Of a stretch of DNA of 64,000 bases, positions 54,795-63,915 are shown piece after piece. The translations under genes and the position numbers were made by a program. This DNA comes from Melittangium boletus DSM 14713 (lineage in GTDB: Bacteria > Myxococcota > Myxococcia > Myxococcales > Myxococcaceae): the NCBI RefSeq assembly GCF_002305855.1, contig NZ_CP022163.1:8251765-8315764 (forward strand), written 5' to 3'. The stretch's first letter is position 1; every line of letters starts with the position of its first letter. Under the pieces are notes generated by a model. The model saw only the letters and a list, made by a program, of their open reading frames with translations, searched no databases and was not told the DNA's origin.

Positions 54795-55982
54795 TCAGAA
54801 GTAGTAGCCCGTGTTGATGTTGAACCGTGTCTCCCAGGGAGCGGTGGGCGAGCCCTCCACCAGCGCATCGCCGTAGTGCGTGCCAAGCCAGGGGTTGTTC
54901 TTGCCCGTGGCCAGGTCCACGTACGTGAAGACCGGGCCCGTGTTGATGAGCGCGCCGATCGTGTTCTGGTACCCGGTCGCGTACCCGGCCTTCGCCTTCT
55001 TGAGCAGGCTGAAGTCGTTGTGGATGGCGATGCGCGAGAGGATGCCCCTCGGGTCGATGGGCAGGGTGTAGGACACGCCCGCCGCCACGAGCGTCCCCTG
55101 GCTGGCCACCTTGTAGGGCGCGTCGTAGGCGCCCATCGTCACGAAGCTGTTGTCCGAGCCCTCGGGATTGGCGGGCCGGAAGGCGTAGTGCAGCGCCTCG
55201 AGCTTCACCTTGCAGGGGCCATAGATGCCCTCGATGTGCGCGGCGGCGGCCCAGCGCCAGCCCATGCGGTGGGTGACGGCGTTGTACAACTGGCCCGCCT
55301 GGGCGGAGAGGCCCAACTCGGTGGTGGATGTCAGCCCGTGCGTGAAGAGGTAGGTCGCCCGCGCGTTGAGCTGGTTCGTCTCCGAGTTGGCCTGATCCAC
55401 GCCCAGGGAGGCCTCGGCGGGGTTGGCCATGCGTACCGGCACGACGTCATAGGAATAGCGCGCGCTGGCCGTGCTGCGGCCGGTGTAGCTGCCCTCGTCG
55501 TTCTTGTAGAAGGCGAACTGCAGGTTCCAGGGTCCGTGGGTGTGGATGAGCTTGAGCCCCAGGTCACTGTCGTCCTCGAAGCCCAGATAGTAGGGCAGGG
55601 AGGCGAACCAGTTGTGCGACGCGAGGGGCAGCAGGCCGAAGGGCGCGCGGTGCACGCCGGCTTGCAGTTGGGTGTTCTCGGAAAACGTGTAGGTGACGAA
55701 GCCGTGTCGCAGCAGCGAGTAGCCCGAGTAGAAGCGGTAGTCCGCCGAGAGCTGGAGGTTGGACAGACGGCCGTTGGCGGTGAGCTGGAACACATCGAAG
55801 ACCACGTCGCCCCAGCGCCGGCGGTTGGGCTCCTGCCCCTCCCAGCTCTTGATGAAGTAGCTGAAGCGCAGCGAGCCTCCTACCCGGAACTCATCCGGAA
55901 GAGGTAGCGCCTGGGCATGAGCCTCCCCTTGCAGCACATACCCCAGTGCGGCGACGGCGGCGGGCGAGATGAAACGACGCAT
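54795..55982 (-). CDS. Outer-membrane porin, OprO/OprP-like
   Basis: A 395-residue protein with a Sec signal peptide from the ATG at 55982 (SPAAVAALGYVLQGEAHAQA). The frame upstream of 55982 does not look coding. The rest alternates in the manner of a beta-barrel (SNLQLSADYRFYSG, NTQLQAGVHRAPFGLLPL, ARATYLFTHGLTSTTELGLS) and ends in Tyr-Tyr-Phe, the usual barrel-assembly signal. It resembles phosphate- or anion-selective porins. It is divergent from the choline transporter genes, so it may let choline sulfate through the outer membrane, which is inference. Confidence 0.82.
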   Translation of the reverse strand: MRRFISPAAVAALGYVLQGEAHAQALPLPDEFRVGGSLRFSYFIKSWEGQEPNRRRWGDVVFDVFQLTANGRLSNLQLSADYRFYSGYSLLRHGFVTYTFSENTQLQAGVHRAPFGLLPLASHNWFASLPYYLGFEDDSDLGLKLIHTHGPWNLQFAFYKNDEGSYTGRSTASARYSYDVVPVRMANPAEASLGVDQANSETNQLNARATYLFTHGLTSTTELGLSAQAGQLYNAVTHRMGWRWAAAAHIEGIYGPCKVKLEALHYAFRPANPEGSDNSFVTMGAYDAPYKVASQGTLVAAGVSYTLPIDPRGILSRIAIHNDFSLLKKAKAGYATGYQNTIGALINTGPVFTYVDLATGKNNPWLGTHYGDALVEGSPTAPWETRFNINTGYYF

Positions 55983-56106
55983 GAGCGGTGACAATGCGAA
56001 CTCCTGGCCCGAGCGGAGGACGCCGCGGGGGACCGAGTGGTTTGTGAACCTTCTCCCGAGTCTGCCTTTCAGCGAGGGCCCGCCGGGTGGCGGCTGTCTG
56101 GAGTGG

Positions 56107-56135
56107 TTGACAAGGTGTCCGTTATAACGGATAAG
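56107..56135 (+). promoter_or_regulatory. Promoter with palindromic operator in its spacer
   Basis: TTGACA (56107-56112) and GATAAG (56130-56135) lie 17 bases apart. The perfect 14-base palindrome TCCGTTATAACGGA (56118-56131) fills most of the spacer and overlaps the -10 box. A bound repressor would block RNA polymerase from the choline transporter operon. Confidence 0.65.
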
Positions 56136-56191
56136 CCTCCGCCGTGCTTCCTTGATGTGGCCCCGCGTGGCCCTCCTGCTGGGGTTTCTCC

Positions 56192-58012
56192 ATGGCCATG
56201 TCCCGTTCGCCGGTCGTCGCTTCACGCCGCCATGAAGGCGTCCTCGGGACCTGCCTCTTCGCGCTCCTGCGCGTCGTGCTCGTCGTGTGTTCGCTGCCGA
56301 TGTCAGCCATGGCGGATGATTGCACCCGGGTGCGTATCTCAGACGTCGGCTGGACGGATGTTTCAGCGACGACCGCACTCGCCGTGGAAGTGCTCCGCGA
56401 TCTGGGATACGAGGGCCACGTCGAACTGCTCTCGCTGCCCGTCACGTTCGTGGGTCTGGGCAACGGCGACATCGACGTGTTCCTCGGCAATTGGATGCCC
56501 GCGCAGACGGATGCCATCAAGCCGTACATGGAAGGCGGCCAGGTGGTGGACCTGGGGGTCAACCTGGAGGGAGCGCTCTTCACGTTCGCCGTGCCCACGT
56601 ATGTCTGGGAGGCGGGCGTCAAGTCAGCGGCGGACCTGGCGGCACGCAAGGCTGAGTTCAAGGGACGCATCCATGGCATCGCGCCCGGGAGCGCCGCCAA
56701 CCGCATGGTGCTCGACCTGATTCAGCAAGGCACCTATGGGCTCGAGGGCTGGAAGCTCCTGGAGTCCAGCGAGCAGGGCATGCTCGGCGAGGTGCGACGG
56801 GCGGTCGCGAGCGGGGAGTGGATTGTCTTCTTCGGCTGGGCACCTCATCCCATGAACAGCCAGATCGCCATGAAGTACCTCGGCGATCCGTTGGAGAAGT
56901 GGGGAGTGGGTGGCGGCGCGTCCGTGGTCCACACGGTGGCGAACAAGGGCTTCGTGGAGCGCTGCCCGAACCTCGTGAAGCTCTTCCAGAACATGAAGCT
57001 CACCACCGAGATCGAGGGTGAGTTGATGGGGCGCATCCTCGATGACAAGCTTTCGCCCGAGCAGGCCGCGCGGGAGTGGCTCCGCGCCCACGCCGATCAG
57101 GCCGCGGCGTGGACGCTGGGCGTCCGGCCCGCGCGCGAGGTGGCCGCGAGCGCCACGGCGGAAACCTCGCTGGTGCCCGCGCACACGCTCCCGCTCGGTG
57201 ACTGGCTCGAGCGGGTGATCCAGTTCATCACGGCCCATTTCACGGAGGAGCTTCGGGGCATCTCCCAGGCGGTCACCTGGTTTCTCGAGAGCAGCGTGCA
57301 TCTGTTGTTGCGCGTACCGCCGCTGGTCTTGATTGGAGCCACCGCCCTGCTCACCTATGCGCGGAGGCGTGGGATCGCGCTGGCCGTATCCATCGCCGCG
57401 GGTGGCTTCTTGATCTGGGATCTGGGTTACTGGCAGCCGACGGTGGAGACGTTGGTGCTGGTGCTGATGGCCACCGCCCTCTCCCTGCTGCTGGGTATTC
57501 CCCTGGGCATCGCCGCCGCCCGGTTCCCTCGGTTCTACGCGGTCCTGCGGTTGTTGCTCGATCTCATGCAGACCATTCCCACCTTCGTGTATCTCATCCC
57601 CACGCTGATGTTGTTTGGGCTGGGAGTGGTCCCCGGACTCCTGTCGACCGTGGTGTTCGTCCTCCCGGCCCCCATCCGCCTGACGTATCTGGGCATCACC
57701 AGCGTGCCCAGGGAGATGATCGAAGCGGGAGAGGCGTTTGGCGCCCGGCCCTTGCAACTCCTCATGAAGATCGAACTTCCCTACGCGCGAACGGCGATCA
57801 TGGAAGGCGTGACCCAGGCCTTGATGCTCTCGCTGTCCATGGTGGTCATCGCCGCGCTCGTGGGCGCGGGAGGGTTGGGGTCCAGGGTCGTGCGCGCCCT
57901 CAACGCGGTGGACATCCGCCAGGGGTTCGAGGCGGGGCTGGTCATCGTCATCCTGGCCATCCTGCTGGATCGGATGTTCAAGCTCCCGGCGCGGCAACAC
58001 CCCCTCTCCTGA
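56192..58012 (+). CDS. Choline/betaine ABC transporter, binding protein fused to permease
   Basis: A 606-residue protein. A signal peptide near residues 15-45 is followed by a binding-protein domain (~45-340). This begins DVGWTDVSATTALAVEVL and includes FLGNWMPAQ and FFGWAPHPMN, which hold the aromatic residues that box a quaternary amine (OpuAC/ChoX family). The second part (~370-600) is a permease with six or so helices and the coupling motif EAGEAFGARPLQLLMKIELP. In most bacteria these are two proteins; here they are one. It imports choline, glycine betaine or choline sulfate with the next gene's ATPase, 24 bases downstream. Confidence 0.9.
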   Translation: MAMSRSPVVASRRHEGVLGTCLFALLRVVLVVCSLPMSAMADDCTRVRISDVGWTDVSATTALAVEVLRDLGYEGHVELLSLPVTFVGLGNGDIDVFLGNWMPAQTDAIKPYMEGGQVVDLGVNLEGALFTFAVPTYVWEAGVKSAADLAARKAEFKGRIHGIAPGSAANRMVLDLIQQGTYGLEGWKLLESSEQGMLGEVRRAVASGEWIVFFGWAPHPMNSQIAMKYLGDPLEKWGVGGGASVVHTVANKGFVERCPNLVKLFQNMKLTTEIEGELMGRILDDKLSPEQAAREWLRAHADQAAAWTLGVRPAREVAASATAETSLVPAHTLPLGDWLERVIQFITAHFTEELRGISQAVTWFLESSVHLLLRVPPLVLIGATALLTYARRRGIALAVSIAAGGFLIWDLGYWQPTVETLVLVLMATALSLLLGIPLGIAAARFPRFYAVLRLLLDLMQTIPTFVYLIPTLMLFGLGVVPGLLSTVVFVLPAPIRLTYLGITSVPREMIEAGEAFGARPLQLLMKIELPYARTAIMEGVTQALMLSLSMVVIAALVGAGGLGSRVVRALNAVDIRQGFEAGLVIVILAILLDRMFKLPARQHPLS

Positions 58013-58035
58013 CCGCCCCTGATGGGAGTCCGTGC

Positions 58036-59268
58036 GTGAATGACGCGGAGACGATGATCAACGTCGAGCATGTCTACAAGGTCTTCGGCCCCTCGCCGCG
58101 GGACGCACTCGCCCGCCTGGACCGAGGGGAAGATCGGGAATCCATCCGCAAGGCCACCGGCAACGTCATCGCGCTCGCGGACGCCTCGCTCGAGGTGAGG
58201 CGGGGAGAAATCCTCGTACTCATGGGGTTGTCGGGCTCCGGGAAATCAACGCTCCTGCGCTGCCTGAACAGTCTCGTTCGGCCTGATCGAGGACGCGTCC
58301 TCATCGAGGGCACGACCAGCCAGCTCGATCCCACCGCCGCGGACGCGGAGACGCTGCGCCAGATCCGGTTGACGCGGATCTCCATGGTCTTTCAGCGGCA
58401 CTCGCTCCTGCCCTGGCGCACGCTGCGCCAGAACGTCGCCCTGGGGCTCGAGTTCCGCGACCTCGGCCGTGCCGAGATCAACGCGATCGTGGACGAGAAA
58501 CTCGAGCTCGTGGGCCTGGGCGACTGGAAGGACAAGTATCCGGAGGAGCTGTCCGGAGGAATGCAGCAGCGCGTGGGTCTGGCCAGGGCACTGGCCACGG
58601 ACGCGGACATCCTCCTGCTCGACGAGCCCCTGAGCGCGCTCGACCCGTTGATCCGCATGCGGATGCAGGACGAGCTCCTGGCCCTTCAACGCATGCTCAA
58701 GAAGACGATGATCTTCGTCAGCCATGATCTCGACGAGGCGTTGAGGCTCGGCTCCCGCATCGCCCTCATGGAGGCCGGGCGCGTGGTCCAGCTCGGGACT
58801 CCGGAGCAGATCGTCACCTCGCCCGCGACGGAGTACGTGAAGCGGTTCGTGGCCAACGTCAACCCGCTCTCCATCCTCCGCGGCGACTCGCTGATGCAGC
58901 CCCTCTCGAGCCTTCCACGTGACCCGGCCGATGCGCGGGTCCTCCTGCTCGACAGGGCCGGGTCTTGCCGCTGCACGTTGAGCGCGGAGGGCCGGCCCGC
59001 GGCGCTTTCGATTCGAGGCCATGCGGCTCGTCTGGTTCCCTACGATGAGACACTGGCGCTCAAGGCCCTCTCCGAGGACGTGCTCATCTCCGGCCCCCTC
59101 GAGACGAGCATGCGCACCGCCCTCGCCGTGAACCACGCCACGGGCCGCCCCATGCTCCTCCTGGATGGCGACGGCCGGCTGCGCGGGGTCATCAGCGAAT
59201 GGGACCTCCTGCGCGCGATGGCGGAAGATCGCGCGGGGAAGCCCACGGAGCTGGGCGGTGACGCCTGA
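58036..59268 (+). CDS. Choline/betaine ABC transporter ATPase
   Basis: A 410-residue ATPase of the ProV/OpuAA group, starting at the GTG at 58036 with GGGAG seven bases ahead. Walker A is GLSGSGKSTLLR, the signature LSGGMQQRVGLARAL and Walker B ILLLDEPLSALDP. The region after ~280 is a tail with the layout of a CBS pair (VLLLDRAGSCRCTLS, PMLLLDGDGRLRGVISEWDLL), known in ProV and OpuAA to sense ionic strength. It powers the fused binding protein/permease upstream. Osmotic control is therefore plausible. A hairpin terminator follows directly. Confidence 0.93.
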   Translation: MNDAETMINVEHVYKVFGPSPRDALARLDRGEDRESIRKATGNVIALADASLEVRRGEILVLMGLSGSGKSTLLRCLNSLVRPDRGRVLIEGTTSQLDPTAADAETLRQIRLTRISMVFQRHSLLPWRTLRQNVALGLEFRDLGRAEINAIVDEKLELVGLGDWKDKYPEELSGGMQQRVGLARALATDADILLLDEPLSALDPLIRMRMQDELLALQRMLKKTMIFVSHDLDEALRLGSRIALMEAGRVVQLGTPEQIVTSPATEYVKRFVANVNPLSILRGDSLMQPLSSLPRDPADARVLLLDRAGSCRCTLSAEGRPAALSIRGHAARLVPYDETLALKALSEDVLISGPLETSMRTALAVNHATGRPMLLLDGDGRLRGVISEWDLLRAMAEDRAGKPTELGGDA

Positions 59269-59277
59269 TCACCGCCC
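59253..59277. terminator. Hairpin terminator between ATPase and choline sulfatase genes
   Basis: A perfect nine-base stem (59253-59261 with 59269-59277) and a seven-base loop span the ATPase stop in the convergent gap. There is no T-run. Confidence 0.6.
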
Positions 59278-59283
59278 CGTGAG

Positions 59284-60792
59284 TCAAGGGAAGCGGGACC
59301 GGCGCTCGATCTCGTAGATGGGCAGGTTGTTGCGGATGTACGCCTTCGAGGCGTCCACGAGCGGCTGATGATCCCAGCTCACGTTCGCTCCGCGCATCAC
59401 CTCGGCGAGGTAGCGCCGGCGCCTCTGGCTCTCCAGCACCTGGCCTCGCAGCCGGGCCACGTCCCAACGAGCGCGCGCCTCGGCGCGAAACGCCTGCAGC
59501 TCGGAGTCATGCGCCGGGGCGTCCGCCAGGTTGTGCAGCTCATGCGGATCGGCATCGAGGGCATAGAGCTGATCCGGATCCCCGTCACACGTGACGAACT
59601 TGCGGGAGCCTCGTCGAATCATGAAGAGGGGCGTGCGCGTGCCCTCGGCGAAGTACTCGCCGATCGCTTCATCCCGGCCTTGCTTGCCCGAGAGTTCTGG
59701 CAGCAGGGAACGGCCTTCCAGGGGGGTGGGGTAATTGAATCCACCCCCGCCGCTCGCGAGGTCGATGAGCGTCGGCAGCAAATCGATATGAGAGGTGGCG
59801 GCCGCGACGCGCCTCGGAGAGAACGCGGAGGGGAAAGAGACGATGAGGGGAACACGGGCCGAGTGCTCGAACCAGCTCATCTTGTACCAGAGGCCGCGCT
59901 CGCCGAGCATGTCGCCATGATCGCTCGTGAAGATCACGACGGTGTTCTCGGCCTGTCCGGACTCCTCGAGCGCCCGCAGAAGCGCGCCCACCTGGTCGTC
60001 GATGTAGCTGACCGCGCCGTAGTAGGCGTGCCGCGCGTTGCGGATCTGCTCGGGTGTCGGTGCCGGATTGTTCATCCCGATCGCGCGCCGCAACCGGTCC
60101 GAGTGCGGATCGAATGGAGCGTCCCGTTCGCCAACCCGTGGCATGTCGATCTCCGCCGGGTCGTACTTCGACCAGTACTCGGGGCGGATCGTGTAGGGAT
60201 CATGCGGGTTGATGAAGGAGGCGACGAGGCAGAAGGGCTGTCCGGAATCCCGCCGCGCATGGTCGAAAAGATAGCGCGTCGATGTGAATGCGACCTCATC
60301 GTCGTAGTCCAGGTTGCTCGAACGGACGCAGGGGCCGGCATTGCGCACCACATCCATGGTGTGGAACCAATCGAGCACCCGCGCGGAGTCGTCCCAGTCC
60401 GGCGTCCAGGTGAAGTCGGAAGGGTAGACGTCGGTGGTGAGCCGCTCATGGAAGCCGTGGAGCTGATCGGGACCACAGAAGTGCATCTTGCCGCTCAAGC
60501 AGGTGCGGTAGCCGAGGCTCGAGAGGTAATGCGCGAAGGTGGGGATTTCGGCGGAGAGTTCCGTGGCGTTGTCCCAGGCTCCGATCTGGGACGGCAGCCG
60601 CCCGGTCATGAGGGAGTAGCGGGCGGGGGCGCAGAGGGGGGCGTTGCAGTAGGTGGCGTCGAAGACGACGCCCTGGTCGGCGAGCCGCTGGAGGGTGGGC
60701 GCTTTCACCACGCGGTGCCCATAGGTTGGCAGGAACTGTGGCGCGAGCTGATCGGCCATGATGAAGAGGATATTCGGACGGGTCTTGTTCAT
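59284..60792 (-). CDS. betC: Choline-sulfatase
   Basis: A 502-residue type I sulfatase from the ATG at 60792; the frame further upstream is non-coding in look. The active-site motif LCAPARYSLMTGR (C-x-P-x-R) supplies the cysteine converted to formylglycine. RPNILFIMADQLAPQFLP at the N-terminus binds calcium, and SDHGDMLGERGLWYKMS and CGPDQLHGF are hallmarks of choline sulfatases (BetC), as is the C-terminal WDHQPLVDASKAYIRNN. It splits choline sulfate to choline and sulfate, giving the betaine precursor and a sulfur source. It lies next to the choline transporter genes, convergent with them. No betaine aldehyde or choline dehydrogenase gene lies in the window. Confidence 0.93.
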   Translation of the reverse strand: MNKTRPNILFIMADQLAPQFLPTYGHRVVKAPTLQRLADQGVVFDATYCNAPLCAPARYSLMTGRLPSQIGAWDNATELSAEIPTFAHYLSSLGYRTCLSGKMHFCGPDQLHGFHERLTTDVYPSDFTWTPDWDDSARVLDWFHTMDVVRNAGPCVRSSNLDYDDEVAFTSTRYLFDHARRDSGQPFCLVASFINPHDPYTIRPEYWSKYDPAEIDMPRVGERDAPFDPHSDRLRRAIGMNNPAPTPEQIRNARHAYYGAVSYIDDQVGALLRALEESGQAENTVVIFTSDHGDMLGERGLWYKMSWFEHSARVPLIVSFPSAFSPRRVAAATSHIDLLPTLIDLASGGGGFNYPTPLEGRSLLPELSGKQGRDEAIGEYFAEGTRTPLFMIRRGSRKFVTCDGDPDQLYALDADPHELHNLADAPAHDSELQAFRAEARARWDVARLRGQVLESQRRRRYLAEVMRGANVSWDHQPLVDASKAYIRNNLPIYEIERRSRFP

Positions 60793-60886
60793 GTGCGTTC
60801 TTGACTTGATGCCTGCGAAGGAACGGATTTTCAATGCGGATCGCGGATGTCCAATCCCTCTGGGTCGGTAGACCTCGAGGCGATCT

Positions 60887-61855
60887 TCACCGAGACAGCA
60901 GCCGTTCGAGCCATGCCTCGCGAGCCGCGTTCGCCGCGCGGGAGATGGCGGCATCCGGCGCTATGTGGCTGAAGCCGTGGAACGCGCCGCCCCAGACGTG
61001 GAGTTCCGCGTCGCCTCCGGCCGCCCAGATCGCACTCGCGTAGGCAACATCCTCGTCGCGGAAGACTTCCGCCGATCCCACGTCTATGAAAGTGGGGGGC
61101 AGGCCGCTCAGATCGGTCGCGCGAGCGGGGGCCGCGTAGATCGACACATTCTTCGTTCCTCGCCGGGCACCGAGCAGGGCCGTCCAGCCGGTCAGGTTGC
61201 TGATGCGATCCCAGATGCCGATTCCCTGAATCTGACGCGATGAGACGGTTTCGTCCCGATCATCGATCATCGGGCACTGGAGGAGTTGTCCGAACAGCTT
61301 CGGTCCCTTGCGGTCGCGCGCCAACAGGGTGGTGCCCGCGGACAGGCCACCTCCGGCGCTTCCGCCGAAAATGATGATCCGCTCCGGATTGACCAACAGC
61401 TCCTTCGAGTGTGAGGCCATCCATTCGAGTCCCGCGTAGCAGTCCTCGACCGGGATGGGATCGGGGTTCTCGGGGGCTCGTCGGTATTCGACCGTGACGC
61501 ACACCGCGTCGAACTTCATTGCCCACGCCACCAGGTCGTAGGCGCCCGCGAAACGATCGGCCATGACCATTCCGCCTCCGTGGATGTGATAAATCCCGGG
61601 CCCTGGTTTGGAATGGTCCTTTCGCGAGATCACCGAGACGACCATGTCCACTCCCTGGTAGCCGGGGATGGTGAAGTCGATGCACTGGACCGGCTGGTCG
61701 CCGATCTGATCGGAGATCGAAGGTGCGGGCATGGCACGATATTTTTCGATCTGATCGGCCGTCATGTTGATGGGGGTGTATGCGGCGAACGCCGGAAGGA
61801 TCGCGGCGAGTTCGGGTTCGAAAGGGGGCGGTTTTGGACCCTTCGTGTTGCTCAT
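60887..61855 (-). CDS. Alpha/beta hydrolase, hormone-sensitive lipase family
   Basis: A 322-residue esterase-type hydrolase. The oxyanion motif HIHGGGMVMAD near residue 95, the nucleophile elbow IFGGSAGGGLSAG near 160 (catalytic Ser), the Asp in TFIDVGSAEVFRDED and the His in WGGAFHGFSH form the full HSL-type set. There is no signal peptide. GAGGT precedes the ATG. It is a single gene, read in the same direction as the sulfatase but separated by 94 bases. It will hydrolyse short acyl esters; the natural substrate is not known. Confidence 0.92.
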   Translation of the reverse strand: MSNTKGPKPPPFEPELAAILPAFAAYTPINMTADQIEKYRAMPAPSISDQIGDQPVQCIDFTIPGYQGVDMVVSVISRKDHSKPGPGIYHIHGGGMVMADRFAGAYDLVAWAMKFDAVCVTVEYRRAPENPDPIPVEDCYAGLEWMASHSKELLVNPERIIIFGGSAGGGLSAGTTLLARDRKGPKLFGQLLQCPMIDDRDETVSSRQIQGIGIWDRISNLTGWTALLGARRGTKNVSIYAAPARATDLSGLPPTFIDVGSAEVFRDEDVAYASAIWAAGGDAELHVWGGAFHGFSHIAPDAAISRAANAAREAWLERLLSR

Positions 61856-61953
61856 GGTGATTGACCTCGATTCAGGTGTGATGCGCGCGGCCTGTCAGGG
61901 CGTGCTGGATTGACTCATCTTCACACCCGGGGAATGCGTGCGATAGTCACCGG

Positions 61954-62958
61954 ATGCGAACACTTTGGTCGACTTTGTGGATGTCAGGGCTGTCATTCGT
62001 CGTTCTTGGCTGTGATGGAGCTTCGGGTACCCCGGCGCCGGTGGATCCGGAGCCCAATCGGGCACCCACGCTCACCCAGGTGACCGCGGAGCGTGATTCG
62101 CTCGACGAGGGCTCCAGCACCCGCCTCTCGGTGGTCGCCAGCGATCCGGATGGAGATCCGCTCACCTATACCTGGACCCAGAGCCCCTTCGCGCCGTTGG
62201 GCGCGTTCGGCGACGAGACGGACGCCACCCGCACGTGGACGGCGCCGTTCCTCTCTCGTGACACGGCCTTCACCCTGAACGTGACGGTCTCGGACGGGAA
62301 GGGGGGCACCGCCCAGGGCTTGGTGCAGGTGCGGGTGAAGAATGTCGCCGCCCTCAATCAAGCGCCGAGCGTGTACGCGGACATCTCCGTGGGTTCCGCT
62401 CGCATCATCCCGGGAGACTTCGTCCCTCTCTTCATTGGCGCATCGGATCCGGATGGGGACACACTCACCTATGAGTGGAGCACGGAGCCCGAGGGCGTGG
62501 GCGCTTTCACGAATCCGACGCGATCCTCGGCCGAGTGGTGGGCCCCCGAGAGTGGCACGGCCGCTTCCTACTCCCTACGGGTCACCGTGTCCGACGGGAC
62601 GAGCGCCGTGACGCGCACCGTGCAGCTGTCGGTCGGCCTGCCTTCCTACGCCCAGGACATCCAGCCCATCTGGGATTTGAAGTGCGCGGACTGCCATAAC
62701 GCGTACGGCGCCGAGGGGTTGAACCTGCAGACGAATGCTTCCTATGCATCCCTCGTCGACGTGGCCGGGGTGGGGGCTTGCCGTCCCATGGCGCGGGTGA
62801 CTCCTGGCAAGTTGGATGAGTCCTTGTTGCTGTGGCGGATCACCGGGGGGGATTGTGGCCCCCGGATGCCCCTGGGCGGGTCGGACTACTTCGAGCAGAA
62901 CCCAGGTGAGTTCGTCCGGATCCGGTCGTGGGTCCTCTCGGGCGCCCCCAACAATTGA
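61954..62958 (+). CDS. Lipoprotein with PKD-type repeats and a cytochrome-like C-terminal domain
   Basis: A 334-residue protein with a lipoprotein signal (MSGLSFVVLGC). Two ~95-residue beta domains of PKD/Ig-like type (ASDPDGDPLTYTWTQSP and ASDPDGDTLTYEWSTEP, with matching NVTVSDGKGG and RVTVSDGTSA) fill residues ~25-225. The last ~100 hold a Cys-x-x-Cys-His at CADCH, preceded by DIQPIWDLK, and later RMPLGG. This resembles the haem c domains of planctomycete-type secreted proteins. It may be a surface haem protein or a cell-surface adhesin-like protein. The haem is inferred from one CxxCH motif. Confidence 0.78.
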   Translation: MRTLWSTLWMSGLSFVVLGCDGASGTPAPVDPEPNRAPTLTQVTAERDSLDEGSSTRLSVVASDPDGDPLTYTWTQSPFAPLGAFGDETDATRTWTAPFLSRDTAFTLNVTVSDGKGGTAQGLVQVRVKNVAALNQAPSVYADISVGSARIIPGDFVPLFIGASDPDGDTLTYEWSTEPEGVGAFTNPTRSSAEWWAPESGTAASYSLRVTVSDGTSAVTRTVQLSVGLPSYAQDIQPIWDLKCADCHNAYGAEGLNLQTNASYASLVDVAGVGACRPMARVTPGKLDESLLLWRITGGDCGPRMPLGGSDYFEQNPGEFVRIRSWVLSGAPNN

Positions 62959-62963
62959 TTGAA

Positions 62964-62993
62964 GCCCCAGACCCTGCTCATCCAGGGCGGGGC
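62964..62993. terminator. Hairpin between the PKD lipoprotein and thiD
   Basis: A two-part stem (62964-62968 with 62989-62993, and CCCTG 62972-62976 with 62983-62987) sits in the 48-base convergent gap. It has a T-poor flank, so its strength is uncertain. Confidence 0.45.
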
Positions 62994-63006
62994 CTCGAAC
63001 CGGGCC

Positions 63007-63807
63007 TCATGCGTCTGGCTTCACCGTGTGGGTGTGGTTGAGCGGTCCATTGCCGCCGCCCAGGCCCGGTGCGGTCCGGATGGCGGTCCACACGTAGGCG
63101 TGGGCGCGGGAGACCGCCTCATGCAGTTCGAGCTTCTGGGCGAGCCCCGTGGCGATGGCGGACGCCAGGGTGCACCCGGTGCCATGCGTGGACGTGGTGT
63201 GCAGGCGCTCGTTCTTGAACTCCCGGCGTCCCTGGGGGGTCAACAGGACGTCGCGCACCTCTTCTCCCGGCAGGTGGCCGCCCTTGAGCAGCACCGCCCG
63301 GGCGCCCAGGGCCAGCAGCCGCTCCGCGGCGCGATCCTGCTCGGCGAAGGAATTCACCGGCAGGCCCGTGAGCACTTCCGCCTCGGAGGCATTGGGGGTG
63401 ATGAGCGTGGCGCGGGGCAGGAGCCGTTCGATCAAGGCCCGCTCGGCTCCGGCGTTGAGCAGCCGGGCGCCGCCCTTGGCCACCATGACGGGGTCCACGA
63501 TGAGCGGTGTTTCCGGCGCGTGCAGGTCGAGTTCCTCGCGCACGGCGGCGATCACCTCGCCCTTGTTGAGCATGCCCGTCTTGATGGCATCCGCCCCGAT
63601 GTCCTTGAGCGTCAGCTCGATCTGCAACCTCACGAAGGGCAGGGGGACGTCGTGGATGGCATGCACCGTATGGGTGTCCTGGGCGGTCAACGCCGCGATG
63701 GCCGTGGCCGCGTAGCCCCGGAGCGCCGTCACCGCCTTGATGTCCGCCTGGATGCCGGCTCCGCCTCCGGAGTCCGACCCCGCGATGATCAACACACGCC
63801 CCTTCAC
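63007..63807 (-). CDS. thiD: Hydroxymethylpyrimidine/phosphomethylpyrimidine kinase
   Basis: A 266-residue PfkB-like kinase of thiamine synthesis. It phosphorylates hydroxymethylpyrimidine twice to the pyrophosphate that joins with the thiazole. IAGSDSGGGAGIQADIKA at the start, GMLNKGEVI, VDPVMVAKGG and THGTGCTLASAIA near the end (with the catalytic GTGC) are all diagnostic. The start is the GTG at 63807, which has GGAG eight bases ahead; the longer frame begins with an acidic leader that has no counterpart in the family. It is a single gene here. Confidence 0.95.
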   Translation of the reverse strand: MKGRVLIIAGSDSGGGAGIQADIKAVTALRGYAATAIAALTAQDTHTVHAIHDVPLPFVRLQIELTLKDIGADAIKTGMLNKGEVIAAVREELDLHAPETPLIVDPVMVAKGGARLLNAGAERALIERLLPRATLITPNASEAEVLTGLPVNSFAEQDRAAERLLALGARAVLLKGGHLPGEEVRDVLLTPQGRREFKNERLHTTSTHGTGCTLASAIATGLAQKLELHEAVSRAHAYVWTAIRTAPGLGGGNGPLNHTHTVKPDA

Positions 63808-63915
63808 GTCTGGCTCTCCTTCTCCTTCATCTTCATCCTCGCGATTGTGCCCGGATCCGGGGACGCATCCAGTGCTTGCTCGCATTGGACGGGCCGTGAC
63901 AGCCTCCCGGCGCGG

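Noticed and set aside
55983..56378. Upstream extension of the porin frame
   Set aside because: The extension has Arg-rich, non-coding character and covers the divergent promoter region; the signal peptide begins at 55982.
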